DNA of 64,000 nucleotides from Pampus argenteus. Its lineage: Eukaryota; Chordata; Actinopteri; Scombriformes; Stromateidae. The translations under genes and the position numbers were made by a program. The DNA lies in NCBI GenBank assembly GCA_036937835.1, contig CM072869.1, positions 8,096,001 to 8,160,000 on the forward strand, given 5' to 3'. The notes under the pieces were generated by a model. That model saw nothing but the letters and a program-made list of their open reading frames with translations. It did not search any database and was not told the DNA's origin. Positions 1 through 13,704 of this stretch are shown here, piece by piece; the first letter of the stretch is position 1, and the number at the start of each line of letters is the position of its first letter.

Positions 1-70
1 TGTTTAATGTGCAAATGTCTGTCTTGCTAAAGCTGCAACATCAAATTAAAACAAGTTTTACCACTCAACT

Positions 71-256
71 TAACTAAGCTGAAGGAAACAGCCAGCCTAG
101 CTACATTTCCAACAGATTGTATTACTTTTGTATCAAGTCAGGCTACATTTTCTCGTCTTAATGCTAAGATAGGCTAACTGACTATCGATCTTCTGATCTA
201 GTCTCATTGAGAAAGTGAATAAGTGTATTTCCCAACATGTCAAACTATTCCTTGAA
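71..256. mobile_element. Palindromic teleost MITE-like repeat, copy A (partial)
   Basis: The stretch at 209-233 (gagaaagtgaataag, then tgtatttccc) is the near-exact reverse complement of 11564-11588. The end at about 243-255 (aaactattccttga) matches the end of copy B at 5029-5041. It resembles a dispersed repeat common in percomorph fishes that I recognise from general knowledge. No open reading frame is associated. Confidence 0.6.
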
Positions 257-1396
257 GTCTGTCTGCCTTGAAGTCGTAGTTATGTCCATCCTTTTGTCTA
301 CTGTCCTGTTTATTTTTCTCCTTTCTTCCCTTCTTCTTTCTTTCCCTGCTTAATTGCAGTCTGTACTTGTTTGCCATGTGCTTTGTGGCCTGTGGATATG
401 AGAGTGAAAGTGACAGGGCAGGACGGCAACCGTCCCCGGAGGGACGAGATGTCCTTCTGCTTCAGCAGTGAGCGATTCAGCCAGTCCTAAATGAAAGCCT
501 CAGCCAAACTCACCATGACAGAGAGGATAGAGCCTCAGCTCAACACTGATGGCACTGGGTCTGATCAGGAGCCACATTTACATGCAATACTGCACCCATA
601 GGATCTGAAAAAGTACCTTCAGGTTCCTTTATATGTCGGAAGTCCAAACAGATCCATAAAACAGCTTTGACACTACAGTAATCCCAACAGGTGCCATGAG
701 TCTGGCTCTGAACGACTGCCCAATAGTCTGTGGTGAGCAGATAGAAGATGGCAGCAGCAAAGTGTCATTATAAATCACTCATAGAGGAGTTTTACTGGCG
801 CGTCTGCTTTAGTACATATGCAGACGTGCTGGTAAACCTCAGAAGGCTGCCCTGTGATTTTAGAGAGAAATGATGGGCCTCTTGGTTAATGGGGAAAGCA
901 AACGGCGGAGGAAGCCTGTGTTTTTGTAGCTCATCTGGCTTAGATTAGAGCACGCCTGCACTCCACTGTCACAGTGAGAGTGTAGAGAAGATAGAAGCAA
1001 TAAGAGAGCAGCGAGTGAGGAGGGAGGGGACAACGGGGAAGGAGACAGGGAGGAGGGAGTGAAAAACAATAAAATAGACAGAGAGCGTCGAGGAAGGCGA
1101 AAAAAAAACATTTGCAGGGGGTTTTAGGACTTGTCTGGTCTGGCTCTGTCACCCTGGGTGCTTAACACAAGTCAGAGGCATAAACCCTTTAGATAGGCCT
1201 TGTGTGACAGTGGAGGAGGAAGAAGCTCTTAAGACAAGACCGGGGAATGAAAGCAGAGGGTCTGGGAGCAGGGAACAGAGCCAAATACAACTGCTTGCCT
1301 GTGACATGTCCTTGCTCACTAACTGAGAGCACATGCCTGGCACAGGAGGACAACTTTCACCCTCCTCACCTTCAGAACATCCTTCTGCCTCAACAG

Positions 1397-1419
1397 CCCC
1401 CCCCCCCCCCCCCCCCCCC
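1397..1419. repeat. Poly(C) run
   Basis: An uninterrupted run of about 23 C, followed by C/T-rich sequence. It creates a spurious polyproline frame. Confidence 0.95.
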
Positions 1420-1867
1420 TCCTCCCGCCCGTCTGTTAATGCACTCAACGTGGCCCCTAAGACTCCGACAGTCACTCCCTGCACTACAAAATGAAAGGGA
1501 GAAAAGCACAGAGAAAAAAAAGGCAAAGGTATCTACAGTATATCACTCTCTACGTGCTAGCGTTGTTTGCATGGTCTGCCAGTTTCCTGGTGTTTTTCTG
1601 TGCTGCCTGCAGAGTCACAGACACGAGTCACAGACATGCTGGAACTAATTGTTGCACATTCTTTTTGACGACTGCACAGAACGCGACTTCAAAGGCTTTA
1701 AATGAGTTGCCTAATTTCAGTGTTGGCTCTCCTCCGATGTGTGTTTTTTTTTTTGTCTTATGATGCGTGAGTACTTCTTTGCATGTTACTGCATCTGTGA
1801 ATCAGTCACAGGGTTGAAAAGATTTTTTTCTCATATTGTGTCTGCATGTATTTTGTCCTATAAATAA

Positions 1868-1892
1868 TGTGTGTGTGTGTGTGTGTGTGTGT
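1868..1892. repeat. (TG)n microsatellite
   Basis: Uninterrupted TG dinucleotides. Confidence 0.95.
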
Positions 1893-2189
1893 TTATATGT
1901 GTGCAAGTTAATCCAGGCTTTTAGTCCTTTAGCTGAGTGGAGGGATTTGGAGTGTTTTGAGCCCGACAGTCTGTTTTATCTTGCTGTAGCCTTCGTGCAG
2001 ACAGGCTTTCTAGGTCAGGCCTAATTGATGACCTGTATTAATAACAGTGAGTGGCATGTGTGTGTATTTATGTGTGTCCTGGATTGTGCTGTCTCACTAT
2101 CTCCAGGCGCAGCTGAGACCAACCCCAAAAAAACTCACCCTCCACCCGACTCTCCCTCTCTCTGGTGTTCCTGTTGTTTTCAGGGATAT

Positions 2190-2191
<2 letters not shown>

Positions 2192-2224
<33 letters not shown>
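2192..2224. repeat. (GT)n microsatellite
   Basis: Uninterrupted GT dinucleotides. A G-run at 2333-2344 follows. Confidence 0.95.
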
Positions 2225-2226
<2 letters not shown>

Positions 2227-2853
2227 AACGTCCTGCTGTCACTGCGGGCTGGCCAGTCTTCATCCACACCCTTGTCTATTTTGTCTCTACATGGGGTCTC
2301 TCTCTCACACTCAAACCAAAGTGGGGGATGTTGGGGGGGGGGGGTTGCAGTCTGGACAAATAATATCGCCTCTAATGGCCAAAGCAGTGTTGAATGGCAG
2401 CCAAGTTTCCCTATGGATGCTGGTTATGAATATGGAGAAATACATGGCAAAAACGGAACATTTAATGATGGCAAGAATTAGAGGTTTCATGTCCATACAA
2501 TATTGAGCGAGCAGGATTTTTACTTCTGTTCTTAAAGAACACATTTGGTGAATTAAAACCTCTTAGTTTCTTGGCGATCGTTCCTAACTCTAATAAGAAT
2601 ATTGAACTCATTATGCTGACATCTGGGATCACAGTGAAATAGCTGTGAAGACAGATGGGGAGAGAAACACATGCAGTCACATGATCCTACAAGTTTTAAC
2701 CAAAATCTTCAGATGAGGGAAACTGAGGCGAACGGTAAAGTTGTTCTACTATAAACATCATCCGTCATATTTAACACAAACTTTTTGGTTCAACATTGTC
2801 CTACTGCATTTACTTTTCCTGTCAATTGTTGCAGACATTACAGGTGCATTTAC

Positions 2854-2872
2854 TTTTTTTTTTTTTTTTTTT
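2854..2872. repeat. Poly(T) run
   Basis: About 19 T. Confidence 0.95.
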
Positions 2873-4949
2873 AGCTCTCAAATAAAGTAGTCTAGGTAAT
2901 TTGGATACAGTAAATCTTGCTGGACTCTATTATAATGATGTGGTTGTGCTTCCAGATCGCAGCAATTACGACGGTAAGTACTATGTTATGTTATGTAACA
3001 TCCTGATGACATTGAATGTGCTCCAGTTTTTAGCCGTGTTCGATTGATTTTCCTCATGTACCTTTTCTTCTGATTAAATTTGGGCTAACCTATTACTACA
3101 CTGTAACTGTATTCCTTTATGATTATTTTTTTAACATTTTATTTTTTACTCTAATTTAAAGGATTTCCGTCTTCATTGTGTTTTAATATGTTTTTCTGAT
3201 GCATTTCTCTGCCGTATGCAAAGCACTTTGTATTGCATGTGTTTGAAAGGTACACAAACACAAACAAACTTGTTTTGGCTCAGTTTCTCTCACAGGGTCA
3301 TCTCTCTGCTGGAAAGCCACTGGCTTAGCAGACAGCTAAGGACAGACCCTTGCCTCTCACATCATGGGAAAAATGACTAACTCTGAATGATGTAAACCCT
3401 CACCTCGAAAACTCAGCTTTTCCAGCTATCTTCTGGTTGAAAGTTATCATGCCTGCTCTTCACACAATGAGCAAACTTCCTTGTTAATCTTGCAGGAGGC
3501 ACTTTGAGCCTTGTATGCCGAATCTGAAAGTGAAAGCTGTGTTACCTTGAAAGCAGAATGTCAGTAAGCTGTTCTCTCTGGAGCATATCGCTCCTGCTTC
3601 TCGGCCTCCTAATCCCTCACGGAGCTGCTGTGTTCAACACAAACTCTAATAACCCTGCCCTCCTGTTTTCTGACACACGACTCAGCTTTATCTGTGCTTC
3701 CTGTTTTTCATTTGTTTCTCATCCACCAGCCGTAGTTGGAAATACCCCCCCTCCCCTCCCCTTCATTCTTCATCTATCTTCTATCCCAGAACCATCGCTG
3801 CTCCCAGAGGAGATGTCAGTGCAAAGAGAAATCATGTCCGAGTTCACAAAACTTCAACGCTCTGACAGGATAAAGCCCAGAGCTCCGGGAACAGCCCGTG
3901 TGTCTCTGCGTGTGAGATGGAAAGAAGTGAAGTAAGGGTAAAATTATTTGTTTCTCTATATAAGAGTGTTTATATGTACAATCAGACGCGTCTCTTTCAA
4001 AATCCCCCATCAACTAACATCTAACAACAGGAGGACAATAAGTCTCTGGCTCGTTGTGAAGACACTGTTTTGGACTTGGACTCAGGCACACAGTCTGTGG
4101 AATGTGAATCTGATAGCTTGTAATTCCTCACATCTGCTTCCCTCATAAGCGTCCACATCTTTATATGGTCAAACTATTCTGTGGCTCCTGTTATTTGGTA
4201 ATGATGTCTCAAAATGGCCTGAGATCATCTAATCATGCCCATATCCACATTTCGACATCTGCGGTGAACACAGAGATAATAGTGAAGCATGTTGTGTACA
4301 CTCTCTACTCCTAAAACACGTGTCCTTGTGATGTTTAAGCAGCCACAAATTAATATTAACATGCACATCGCTGCTGGAGCACGCTTGATGTGCACATTGT
4401 TTCCCTTCCGTGAGGATCACGCTACTTTTGTCTGAGCACAGTGACGGGGCCAAGTCCTGCTTGGCTCGCTCGCTGAACTCGGTTGTCATGGTGACAGAGA
4501 TGTCGTAGCAGTTGGAGTGCATCTCGTTCGAGAGCATTATGCATCTACCCGTGCTGCCTCTTTACTATTAATGGACATAAATATTTATATGGTTTGGAAG
4601 GTATCTTCATTGGCGGAGGAGAGGCCGGTGGCCTGTGGTGAGCAGAGACATGAGCTGATGAAGTGGTGTGTGTCAGACATTTGTGACTGTGTGCTCATGT
4701 GTGGATGCAGCACTATTTAATCTCCCATATGAGAATAATAATAATGTTAGTTTTAAATGAACACAGGAACAGAACTTCTCCAGCGATCGCCCAAATTTGC
4801 GTCATTAATCTCTGACGCAGAGCCGTGATACTGCAGTATGTTTACAGCAGGTTTTGACACTAATGTTATAACAATTAGTCGATTAACAATAATATTCCAA
4901 TAATTGCTTAGGAAATGTATTTTACAAAAAGACACAAATAGATACAGCA

Positions 4950-5042
4950 TGTTGATTAATGAGCTTTAGAGGTGCTGCAGCTGTTTCCAGTCTTCATCAA
5001 TCAAAAAAGAAGGCCAAAAAACTCTCTGACTATTCCTTTAAT
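4950..5042. mobile_element. Palindromic teleost MITE-like repeat, copy B (short fragment)
   Basis: It starts ttaatgagctttagaggtgct, matching the right arm of copy C at 11935-11952. It continues ctgtttccagtctt and ends actattccttta as in copy A. The central part is deleted, so this is a decayed fragment. Confidence 0.5.
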
Positions 5043-5362
5043 ATTAGTCTGGGTGACTCTGAGTTTCTCCACACTGCTTCTGAGCTCTAAAATCAGATGT
5101 AAATGTGGCTACGTGCACAACCATTTTTACAGAATCTGGATACAGTCCAGCAACAGTAGAAAACGCCAAAACACAATGTAGGGGTGGAGACATTAAATGA
5201 ATACAGTCCAGACTGATTGTATTTGCTTCCCTTTTTTGCTTTTTCTCTGCTTTTTATAAATGGTACTCACTGGCTACAAAGTCACCCTGTCACTTCAACT
5301 GTGACTTTTCATTTTCATGCTCTTTGCTTAACTGCTCCTTTTCTCTCTCCAGCTTTGTTCTC

Positions 5363-5364
<2 letters not shown>

Positions 5365-5399
<35 letters not shown>
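5365..5399. repeat. (CA)n microsatellite
   Basis: Uninterrupted CA dinucleotides. Confidence 0.95.
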
Positions 5400-5400
<1 letters not shown>

Positions 5401-6059
5401 CCTCTTTTGTCATCCTTTCTTTCTCTTAAGATTCTCTTCAATCTATAACATTATTTATGGTAAAAGTGGAGGATAGATGCTCGTCCTTGAGGGCTTCCCA
5501 CAGTGGGCGCAGCTTTATTACAGATTAAATCATAAGTAGAGCCTGTGGAATCTACAGGGAGAGGAGAAAATCATCTTTTTTTGTATTTCATTTGCATGCT
5601 TTCCTCATCTTTTCTCCAGGCCTTTTGGTTAATGTGACCCACCTCCCATGGCTGTCTCACAATCTATCTTCTCCATAATGACTAATTTAAATAGCTTTGA
5701 TAATCCGTTAGTACTATGAATTAAAAAGCCATTAGAAGAGGGTTCACAGGGAAAGAGGTGAATGGAGGATGTGGTCTGAGATGCCTTACCATCTCTCCTT
5801 TCACTCAGAAAAAGCTCAGAAAAACTTCATTTGTTCAAACATTGCTTAGTGATCCTCCTGTTTAATTTAAATGTTTAATAAAAAATGAATTTTCAGCTTA
5901 CAATTAAATATTTATCCATGAATAACTATCGATACCTTTGAGGCAACCTGCTTTCTTTCACGTGGAAAGTCGTCCGCCATGTCAGCTAATAACGTTCTGC
6001 AAATATTAAAGATATGATTTTTAGGTTATAGTGGTTGCTCTAACACCATATTAAAACAC

Positions 6060-6300
6060 GCTCTGTAACTTTTAAAGGGACACTCCACTTATTTTACACA
6101 TGAAGATCAGATCACGTCATCAGGCTTATTATAAGTCAATGTTTTACTGCCACCATGACAAAAAAGATTGCTCAGTTTCTTGCTGTAGTAAGAAACTGAG
6201 CAAACTTTTTGTCATGTATTTCAGTTTCAGCTTGAGAAACTTTCATAACAGAAAGCCTGTGTTACGAACAGGAAGGTAAACGGAAGATGCTAATAAAGAC
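6060..6300. repeat. Probable interspersed repeat containing a fold-back hairpin
   Basis: The start (aaagggacactccacttatt) resembles a phrase common in dispersed teleost repeats. Inside it, 6154-6181 and 6190-6216 are inverted repeats separated by 8 bases, with one mismatch and one bulge. The repeat assignment rests on recognition only. Confidence 0.35.
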
Positions 6301-9300
6301 CAATGTTTGGCTAACAATAAAACATATAGTAATTTGTTGACATTTACCAGTAGTGTGCAGTTTGTCACATGCACATGCCAGGATTATTAAACAAGGCCCT
6401 CTGGTGCAGAACGCCTGTCTCGTTAGCAGTAATTAACAGTGCACTTTCCTTCATTATAAATAGTTTAACAATAAACAGAAAGCAGCTGAGTTGGAAGCTC
6501 TTTACACAAGGTGAGTAGTTGGAGCAGATTTACAACAAGTCTTCCTGTAAAACTCAAATGAGGAAAACTGATGGGGGAGTCTTGCTTTTTTTTTTTTTTA
6601 TTTTTTTTTTTTTTTTATGAGCAGTATTCCCTGAACCCACGTCTCACGTTAAAGTTTCATGTATCTGTCAGAGTGGTATCGCAGAGTCACAGCAAATTGC
6701 AAACGTTCATCCCAAGGGAATATAAATATCACATCAAAGAATTGGATGCTTTTTTATTAAGAATATCTACACTGCCAACTGTCAAAGGCATCAATTCTCC
6801 CCTGTTGGACTTGGGGCTCATGGATTTATGATTTAAGAATGAGCTTTTATATGAAACTCAGCAGTCAGGTGTTTCCCCTGAAACCTCCTGCTGAGTTTTG
6901 ATACGAGGAAAAAAAAGAGCCAGACTGTGCTGCTTCTCATTTCCTATTTTTTTCCCCTCATTGCTTCCACTTTCATTAAGTCTTTCCTCTTACATGTTAC
7001 ATGTTTACCATTTACTCTTTGATGGTGCAACAGATGGATCTCTCTGAGCTCATTGGTGGAGCTTTAAATCATAACTAATAGATGATTCAAGGTTAAATGT
7101 TCAATCAGATTTACCCACCCTCACCTTGTCTTGTCCTTGTCGAGAAATAATTACACCATCGTGTCTCAGTTTCTCATGATAAGCCGTTCCAATCAATCAC
7201 CTGGATTATCTCTGAATACCTATCAGACCTGCAAATAATAAGACAGATCTATTGGTAAATGAATGTGTCACACCACTCAGATATGATGGGGATCATCTTT
7301 GCTCCAGTGGACAAATAGCTGTCCATTATTTATCTATCCCTACACTTTCTTTGACAGACTTCTTGCTGTCATGACTTTCCACAGGCAACCAAAGTCATTA
7401 TCATCTTCATTTCTGTTAAATTAATTTCAATAATCCTAAAATGATTATTTATTTGACATAATTCTTTGTAATCTATTCTTAATTGGCTTTTTTACAAATC
7501 ACTTCCTCATTCACTCACTCTCTGTATAACTAACACTCAATATTAAGCAGTAAATTGAGATTTCAGACACTTATTAATCAACATCATTTCGGGTCATCAC
7601 TGTCAGCTGTGGAGTCGCACAACAGTCATTTTTTTCACTTTGCATTGTGGTGATTGATTGTTAGTAGTGTACATGTCATGTCAAGCTTTTTTTCTTTCTT
7701 TTGTGGATTCTTTGGGGGCACTATATATATATTGGATAGATATAGTGGATACATTTATACACATTTGGAAACTCAAATAATATAGTGTACTATGTAGTTA
7801 ATAGGGAGTGATTTCACCTATGGATTTAACAATCTGGAGAAAACGTCCACTCAATAGCAAAACCTGGATGCAACTATTTAAACCTGCATTAACTGAGTTT
7901 TTGGCCACTTGGGGGAAAGAAACTGTTATATAAAATATTAGTAATATAGTTTAAAATAAAACATATCATAACACATCCTGTCATAATACTGAGGTTGTTT
8001 TTGAGCACACAATGTTTGGCTGCAGGGTTTTCAAAAGGTGGGTCTTATATTTCTGAAGCTTTTTCTGATGACCTTGCATGACCATTAGGGACTGGGGATG
8101 GAGGCCACCTAATGGGGGAGTGTAACGGATTTGACATCCATGGTCAATACACTTATTTTAATTCTGTCTGTAATGTAAAAAGATCTGTAAAAAAGACTGT
8201 TTTTTCCTCAAAGTTCACCACTGACTTCACAGGCATCTTCTGACATTTTCTTATAATTTTGCAACTTAAAAATATCCAAATAAAACACCTGTCAGGGTTT
8301 CAGCATGATATCATCAGCTAGCCATGAAAACAGGACTATGATGAATATGCAGCCATTCAGTGCAGTATGTTTTGTTTTGGACACTGGTTTTGGAGAATTC
8401 CCTGTCTTATGTGTTTGGCAATGCAAGCATGGCTGCAGGTTCTGTGCATGTAGAAACAGGTTATTGCACACTGCTCTCACAGGAGGAGCTCCTGGTTTGT
8501 GTTTGATGATTTTAAATGAAACGTGTTTAAGCAATTTTCTTTTTTTTTTCTCATGGAGTTGTGTTTACATCTATATCTGCTGACATCTGGAGTGTAATGA
8601 GGAAAAATCCTTTGTTTGTATGCTCAGATTTGTATTCAGAATATTGGACAGGTGTTTCCAAGAAGCACGCCTGTTCTCCTTATTGGCCACGCTGTGCACA
8701 CACACATGTATGTCCCTGATGGTTTCCTTCAGGCCTGGTGAATCTCACATTGATCAGACAGTAATAAGAAGCAGGATAACTGTGTTCCATCAACAGCTGA
8801 GCCCTGCAGCTCCTGTCAACATTAAATGCACATATATAGCAGCTGGCCATGCAGTTGCTAAGGAAGTGTTGGTATCCAAGCAGGAGTTGGCAGGGAAACA
8901 TCCCCAAAGTTGATTGAGGAGATTGGATGCCGCTGTAGTTGATAACGACCTGTATCCGTTTTTTATTTATGTATACCAGCCCTCCAAAGGAAAGCAGAAA
9001 AAATTACCTGGGCATCTGTAAAAAGGTGTGTAGCAGGTCCAACATAAACTCTGGGAACGTCATTACATTGTGGACATTAAAAAACAACTATAGTGGTGTG
9101 ACAGGACAGTAGTAAAAGTTATGGTCCTGAAAGACTCCAGCTCAAACTGCACTAACAGGTTTCCAGATTAATCTTGGTCTGCAGTGTCTGTGATTCGCTG
9201 GAGGGGAAAAAAAATCAGTGACCACCATGAGAGCGTTGTTTCCACATCCTGTTACTGCTCTCTAGTTAAAAGCTCTCGAATCAAGACATGCAGGGCTCCA

Positions 9301-11563
9301 CGTGCTACACAGGTATACTTTTTGTGATTTTCTGTTATTTTCAAACTTTTTATGTATTATGTTAAGGTTGTTGCTAAGTGTTACTGTGGTTTCGTTCGTT
9401 TCCTTTTTAAACACACTCTGAAGTTATGTATCACCAGGAGGTAGTCGACGCGTGTCTTTTGTTCAAAGGAAAAACTCCAGTTTTCTTTCTTGAGATTTAT
9501 TTAACGTTTCATTTGAACATAAAAGTTATACAAAACTGCAGTAATCCACCAAAAATTACAATTATGAGCACGGTCGAAAACTATTGTGCTCACCTGGCTT
9601 TCATCCTTTCCAAATCAAAAAACAAAATTACACATATATCAGACTGCACACGTCTCAACCAGCACCACGTGTGCTGATACCAACAACCAATAGGCATCCT
9701 TGCAATATTAGCATATGCAACATGCAACAAATTTACGAAACTATCTTTCTAAAGAGACATGATCAGCATATGAGCATGCAGCATACAATGTTTGGGGTTT
9801 AAGAAACTCTTCAGAGAAACTTATTTCTCTGCGTAGTTTGAACAAAACATACAATACATGATGGAAAACTGCTATGTGCCATGCCAGAAACTGTGTCTGG
9901 ACCAATAACCACAGAGCTCCATACTCATGCTGCACATGCACCCACAGTCCTCTGACAGACAAAGCTCAGGTGGTGACACCTTATCAAAACACTCACAGAA
10001 GCCAACCGACAGTGACTAAATGAATGTAAGAAATAAATCTACAGCATTAAAAGAACATGTTATCTGAGATGAACAACATCCCCAAATGAAACTGAAGAGG
10101 AGAGAAATTCTGTGTGACAGATAAATGGATCATTCCTTTCTGGTGAATCAGATTTCTAGAGGAGGAGGAAGAGGAGGGGATGCAGCAGTGGCTCCCCTGG
10201 CCTACTTTTCTGCAATCACCAACCAGCTCATCCTCCTGGGAACACTGGGAGGTACAGTGTGTATATATATGCAGGGAGTTCAGCCACGCTTGGCCTGTCA
10301 CCGCAAGACACTGGAGGGTTGGGGGAGGAGAGTCAGCACACTTACTGTACATTAGCAAGATGGACCAACAACTTGTTTTCATCTTTACACTGTCTATTTC
10401 CTCTTGCTCAACAGCCTAGTTGTTTTTTGTTTGTTTGTTTGTTTTTGGCTTCTTAGTTAAGCCCAGAGCTAGCAGAAGTTTCTGTTGTGTGGTATTCCTG
10501 AAAGAAGATCGGTCAGATTGACACACATCTCTCCCTGACTTTCCCTCCTACTCATCCTCTCTTGCTTTCTCTTATATCCTCAGGCTCCAGTTAGCGACTA
10601 AGCTACAGCAGGTAGACACCTGTAATTATTAAGGTTGTGGAAAGCCTCGCATTACATTGCTTGCAGGTGTTTTTTAATACACAGTAAAAAATAAAACACT
10701 GTGTACTTCTATAGTGTTATGAAAGCTTTCTAATGTCAGATTCAGCATGTTAATGCTTAGATTTTCTACTTAACGCCTCTTCCAACAGATTTGTCCAATT
10801 GCTCCTCTAAACGGTGTTCGGGGCTTGTTGCTAGGTTACAGCCAGGTAACACACACCATTACTGCAGGAGTAGTTAAGATGAAGGTGTTTCCAAATAAAG
10901 ATGATTCATAACCTTCCAGCTTAAAGAGTGAGCTTATCATTTCTATTGTCGACACCTTCCTCTCTTTCTGTCACACTCTGGCTGTGCGACAGACGCAGAC
11001 TAAGCCAGATGGAGATGCATGACTTGAAACGGTTTCTCAAACTAATTCCTCTGCTTAAATATCAGTAAGTAAGAAAACTAGCTTTTCCAAGAAAGGAACA
11101 AATGTTTGTCTCGAGACAAATAATGCTGAAGTTAAATTCTGGAAAACTGATTTTTTGACAATGAAATGGAAAATTAAAGACAGCCAGCCTATTTCGTGGC
11201 AGTGTTTAACCGAATGTGTGTGGTTCCCCTACAGAGCATCCGGGAGATGAGTCTTGTCTGTCAACACCCCGTCTCACAGTTTGATCCTTGTCCTGGAGTC
11301 GTGGAGGGGGCAGGAAGCCATGACGAATGCCACATCATCCCTGAGCACTGTCTGATGTCCCCTGACAGATTGAGGCTGCAAGGTTGTGTTCAAAGTCTCC
11401 GTGTGTGCATCTGCGTTTATGTACGTCCTTTATGTGTCATGGAGATGTTACATTTATTAGAATAATGGGAATCAAAATAGGTATTAGTTGGGGCCAAATC
11501 CGCTTATTGTTTGTTAGAGAAGAATCAGTCACTGAATGAATGTGAATTTATAAAAAATAGTTA

Positions 11564-12010
11564 GGGAAATACATTATTTGCTTTCTCTATCATATATTTT
11601 TTTTTTTTACAATAAATATGAATATGAGCTTAGTTTAGCATAAAGCAGGGAAAAACCACCTTGGCTGAGCAAAGGTAAGAAAATTTGCCTACCAACACCT
11701 CTAAAGCTCACCAATTAGCACATTATACGTTGTATAATCCATACAAAACCATGGGTAAAAATGACAATTCGCCATTTTTAACTGGGCTATTTCCTGGTTG
11801 GAAGCAGTTGCCAGGCAACCAGTGGAAACTCCAGAACATTACTGCTCCCAGCCAAGAAATAGTCTGACACACAATCCCCTTTAAACTGATGTTTTGTACA
11901 GATAACACAAACAAGAGGCAACATCTTAATATGTAAGCTTTAGAGGCGCTGGTAGGTCGATTGTTTTGTTGCCTCTTGTTATCCTGTCTTTATGTTAGGC
12001 TCCATATTTT
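11564..12010. mobile_element. Palindromic teleost MITE-like repeat, copy C (most complete)
   Basis: Internal inverted arms are visible: cctaccaacacctctaaagc at 11688-11707 and its imperfect complement gctttagaggcgctggtagg at 11937-11956. The left flank (gggaaatacattatttgctt) is the complement of copy A. The central sequence (ctgggctatttcctggttgg, then ttgccaggcaacc) is typical of this family. It is non-autonomous, with no transposase. Confidence 0.65.
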
Positions 12011-13683
12011 GAGGGATATTTTCATAAAACTCACAGCAACAAAGCGAATAACTGTATTTCTTTTGACGTATACCTCACACTATGCATGTCTGTGTCAAAA
12101 AAAAAAAAAAAGAAAAAAGAAGTTGCATTGTTTAAACAGAAGCTTCTATGTCATTTTAAAATTACACAAAGCCAAGAACCTGAACCATATTTCATCATGG
12201 GGGAGAGAGACAGTTTTATCTCAACAACCACAGAACGGTGAAATTACACCCCATGTTTACATGGTCTCGGTATTTATATATTAAAAAAAACAAAACAATC
12301 CAGCATCACATTACCACAAATTCAATATTAAAATACTTGCATGCTGTTACTAGGGAAATTCCTTAAGACTACATCCCTTGTGTGCGCGCGTGTGTGTGTG
12401 TGCGTGTGCACAACAATAAGGCCTAGTTTGTGAGAGCTTGTGAAGCATGGCCATGGCCTGTTTAATGAGATAGCACATGGTATGATGCTATGTGTGTGAA
12501 ATTGAAGCGCGGGCTGTGTAAATTGAATTAAATGGGTTTGTGTGCGATAAGAATGTGCATGTGAGGAACGGCCTGTAAGCTTGTATAGTCCGCCTATCAG
12601 TTTGTGTGTTCATGTGTGCGTTGTGTGATTAACATGGGACACGAGAGTAAATTTCATTGCCAGCAGCTTAAATGGAGGAGGAACAAGTCTACTGAACACA
12701 AAATCATGCCAGAAAAAAAAATGGGTTTCAAATTATTTTTTGTATACGTAATGCGCGCAGCGTTGCAATCCATATTTACTCTGGTTCGACATCCACATGG
12801 TTTAGTTGGAAACTTTCACTGAAACTTGTTTCCTGCAGCAGCAAAACCTTCCATCATTAATTAGAGTTTGGAGATGAAAAGAACGCCGGGTTTTTCTTTT
12901 GTGTCAGTTCCAATGTTTGTAAAAATCTTTTCCTGAATGAATTTAACAAAAAAAAAAAAAAGTCGTTCTGAAATGTTTACTTGAATCTCTGAGACTCTGA
13001 GCAGATTTCGGTTCAATCTGTGTTGATTTGGTATACTACATCCCGAGGGCCACAGATCACTACATGTGTTGATCAATCACTGATTAGCTAAGGAAAACAA
13101 ATAATCAGACCATTGCTTCACTGATCTGTGAGACTTCTCCCCAACACTAGTGATCCTTTTGAGTGCTCAAAGAAAGGAGGGGGGGGAGGAGGCTGTTTAG
13201 TCAGTGATTCACCTCAGCCTTTCTTTACTCTCTGAGCCCTCTGAAAATACCCAAGGAGCCAAAAAGAAAATACCTCACAGCTGTTCTTTTCTGCAGCCAA
13301 GCCATTCCTGCGATACTTTTCTTACACAGGCAGAGGCACACATCTGAATCGAGCTCCCAACAAGTCTCTGAATCCAACCTTTCCATGCACTAACCTCTGA
13401 CTTGTTTTAAACTTTCGCTTTAAGCTACTGCTTGTCATTTATTCTTTAGTCTTCAGAAATGCACTTAAAATTGCAGCAGGGTCCTGAGCACCAATAAGAA
13501 AGGGATCAGGAGAGAACACAAGGAGACTGGAGGTTTGGAAGTATCACGTATGCCACTGGGAATGTCAGTGTCACGACCTCAGAGGAGAAGGCAAAAAGAT
13601 CAGTCTCTGGAGCGCTTATCTTGCTCCCCATCTGTGGTAGATTTTGTGACACGAGGAGCACAGAGGGATAGAAAACACTTCAG

Positions 13684-13704
13684 CCCCCCCCCCCCCCCCC
13701 CCCC
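13684..13704. repeat. Poly(C) run
   Basis: About 21 C. Confidence 0.95.

Noticed and set aside
1247..1648. 133-codon frame with polyproline
   Set aside because: The proline run is the poly(C) tract at 1397-1419; there is no other protein-like feature.
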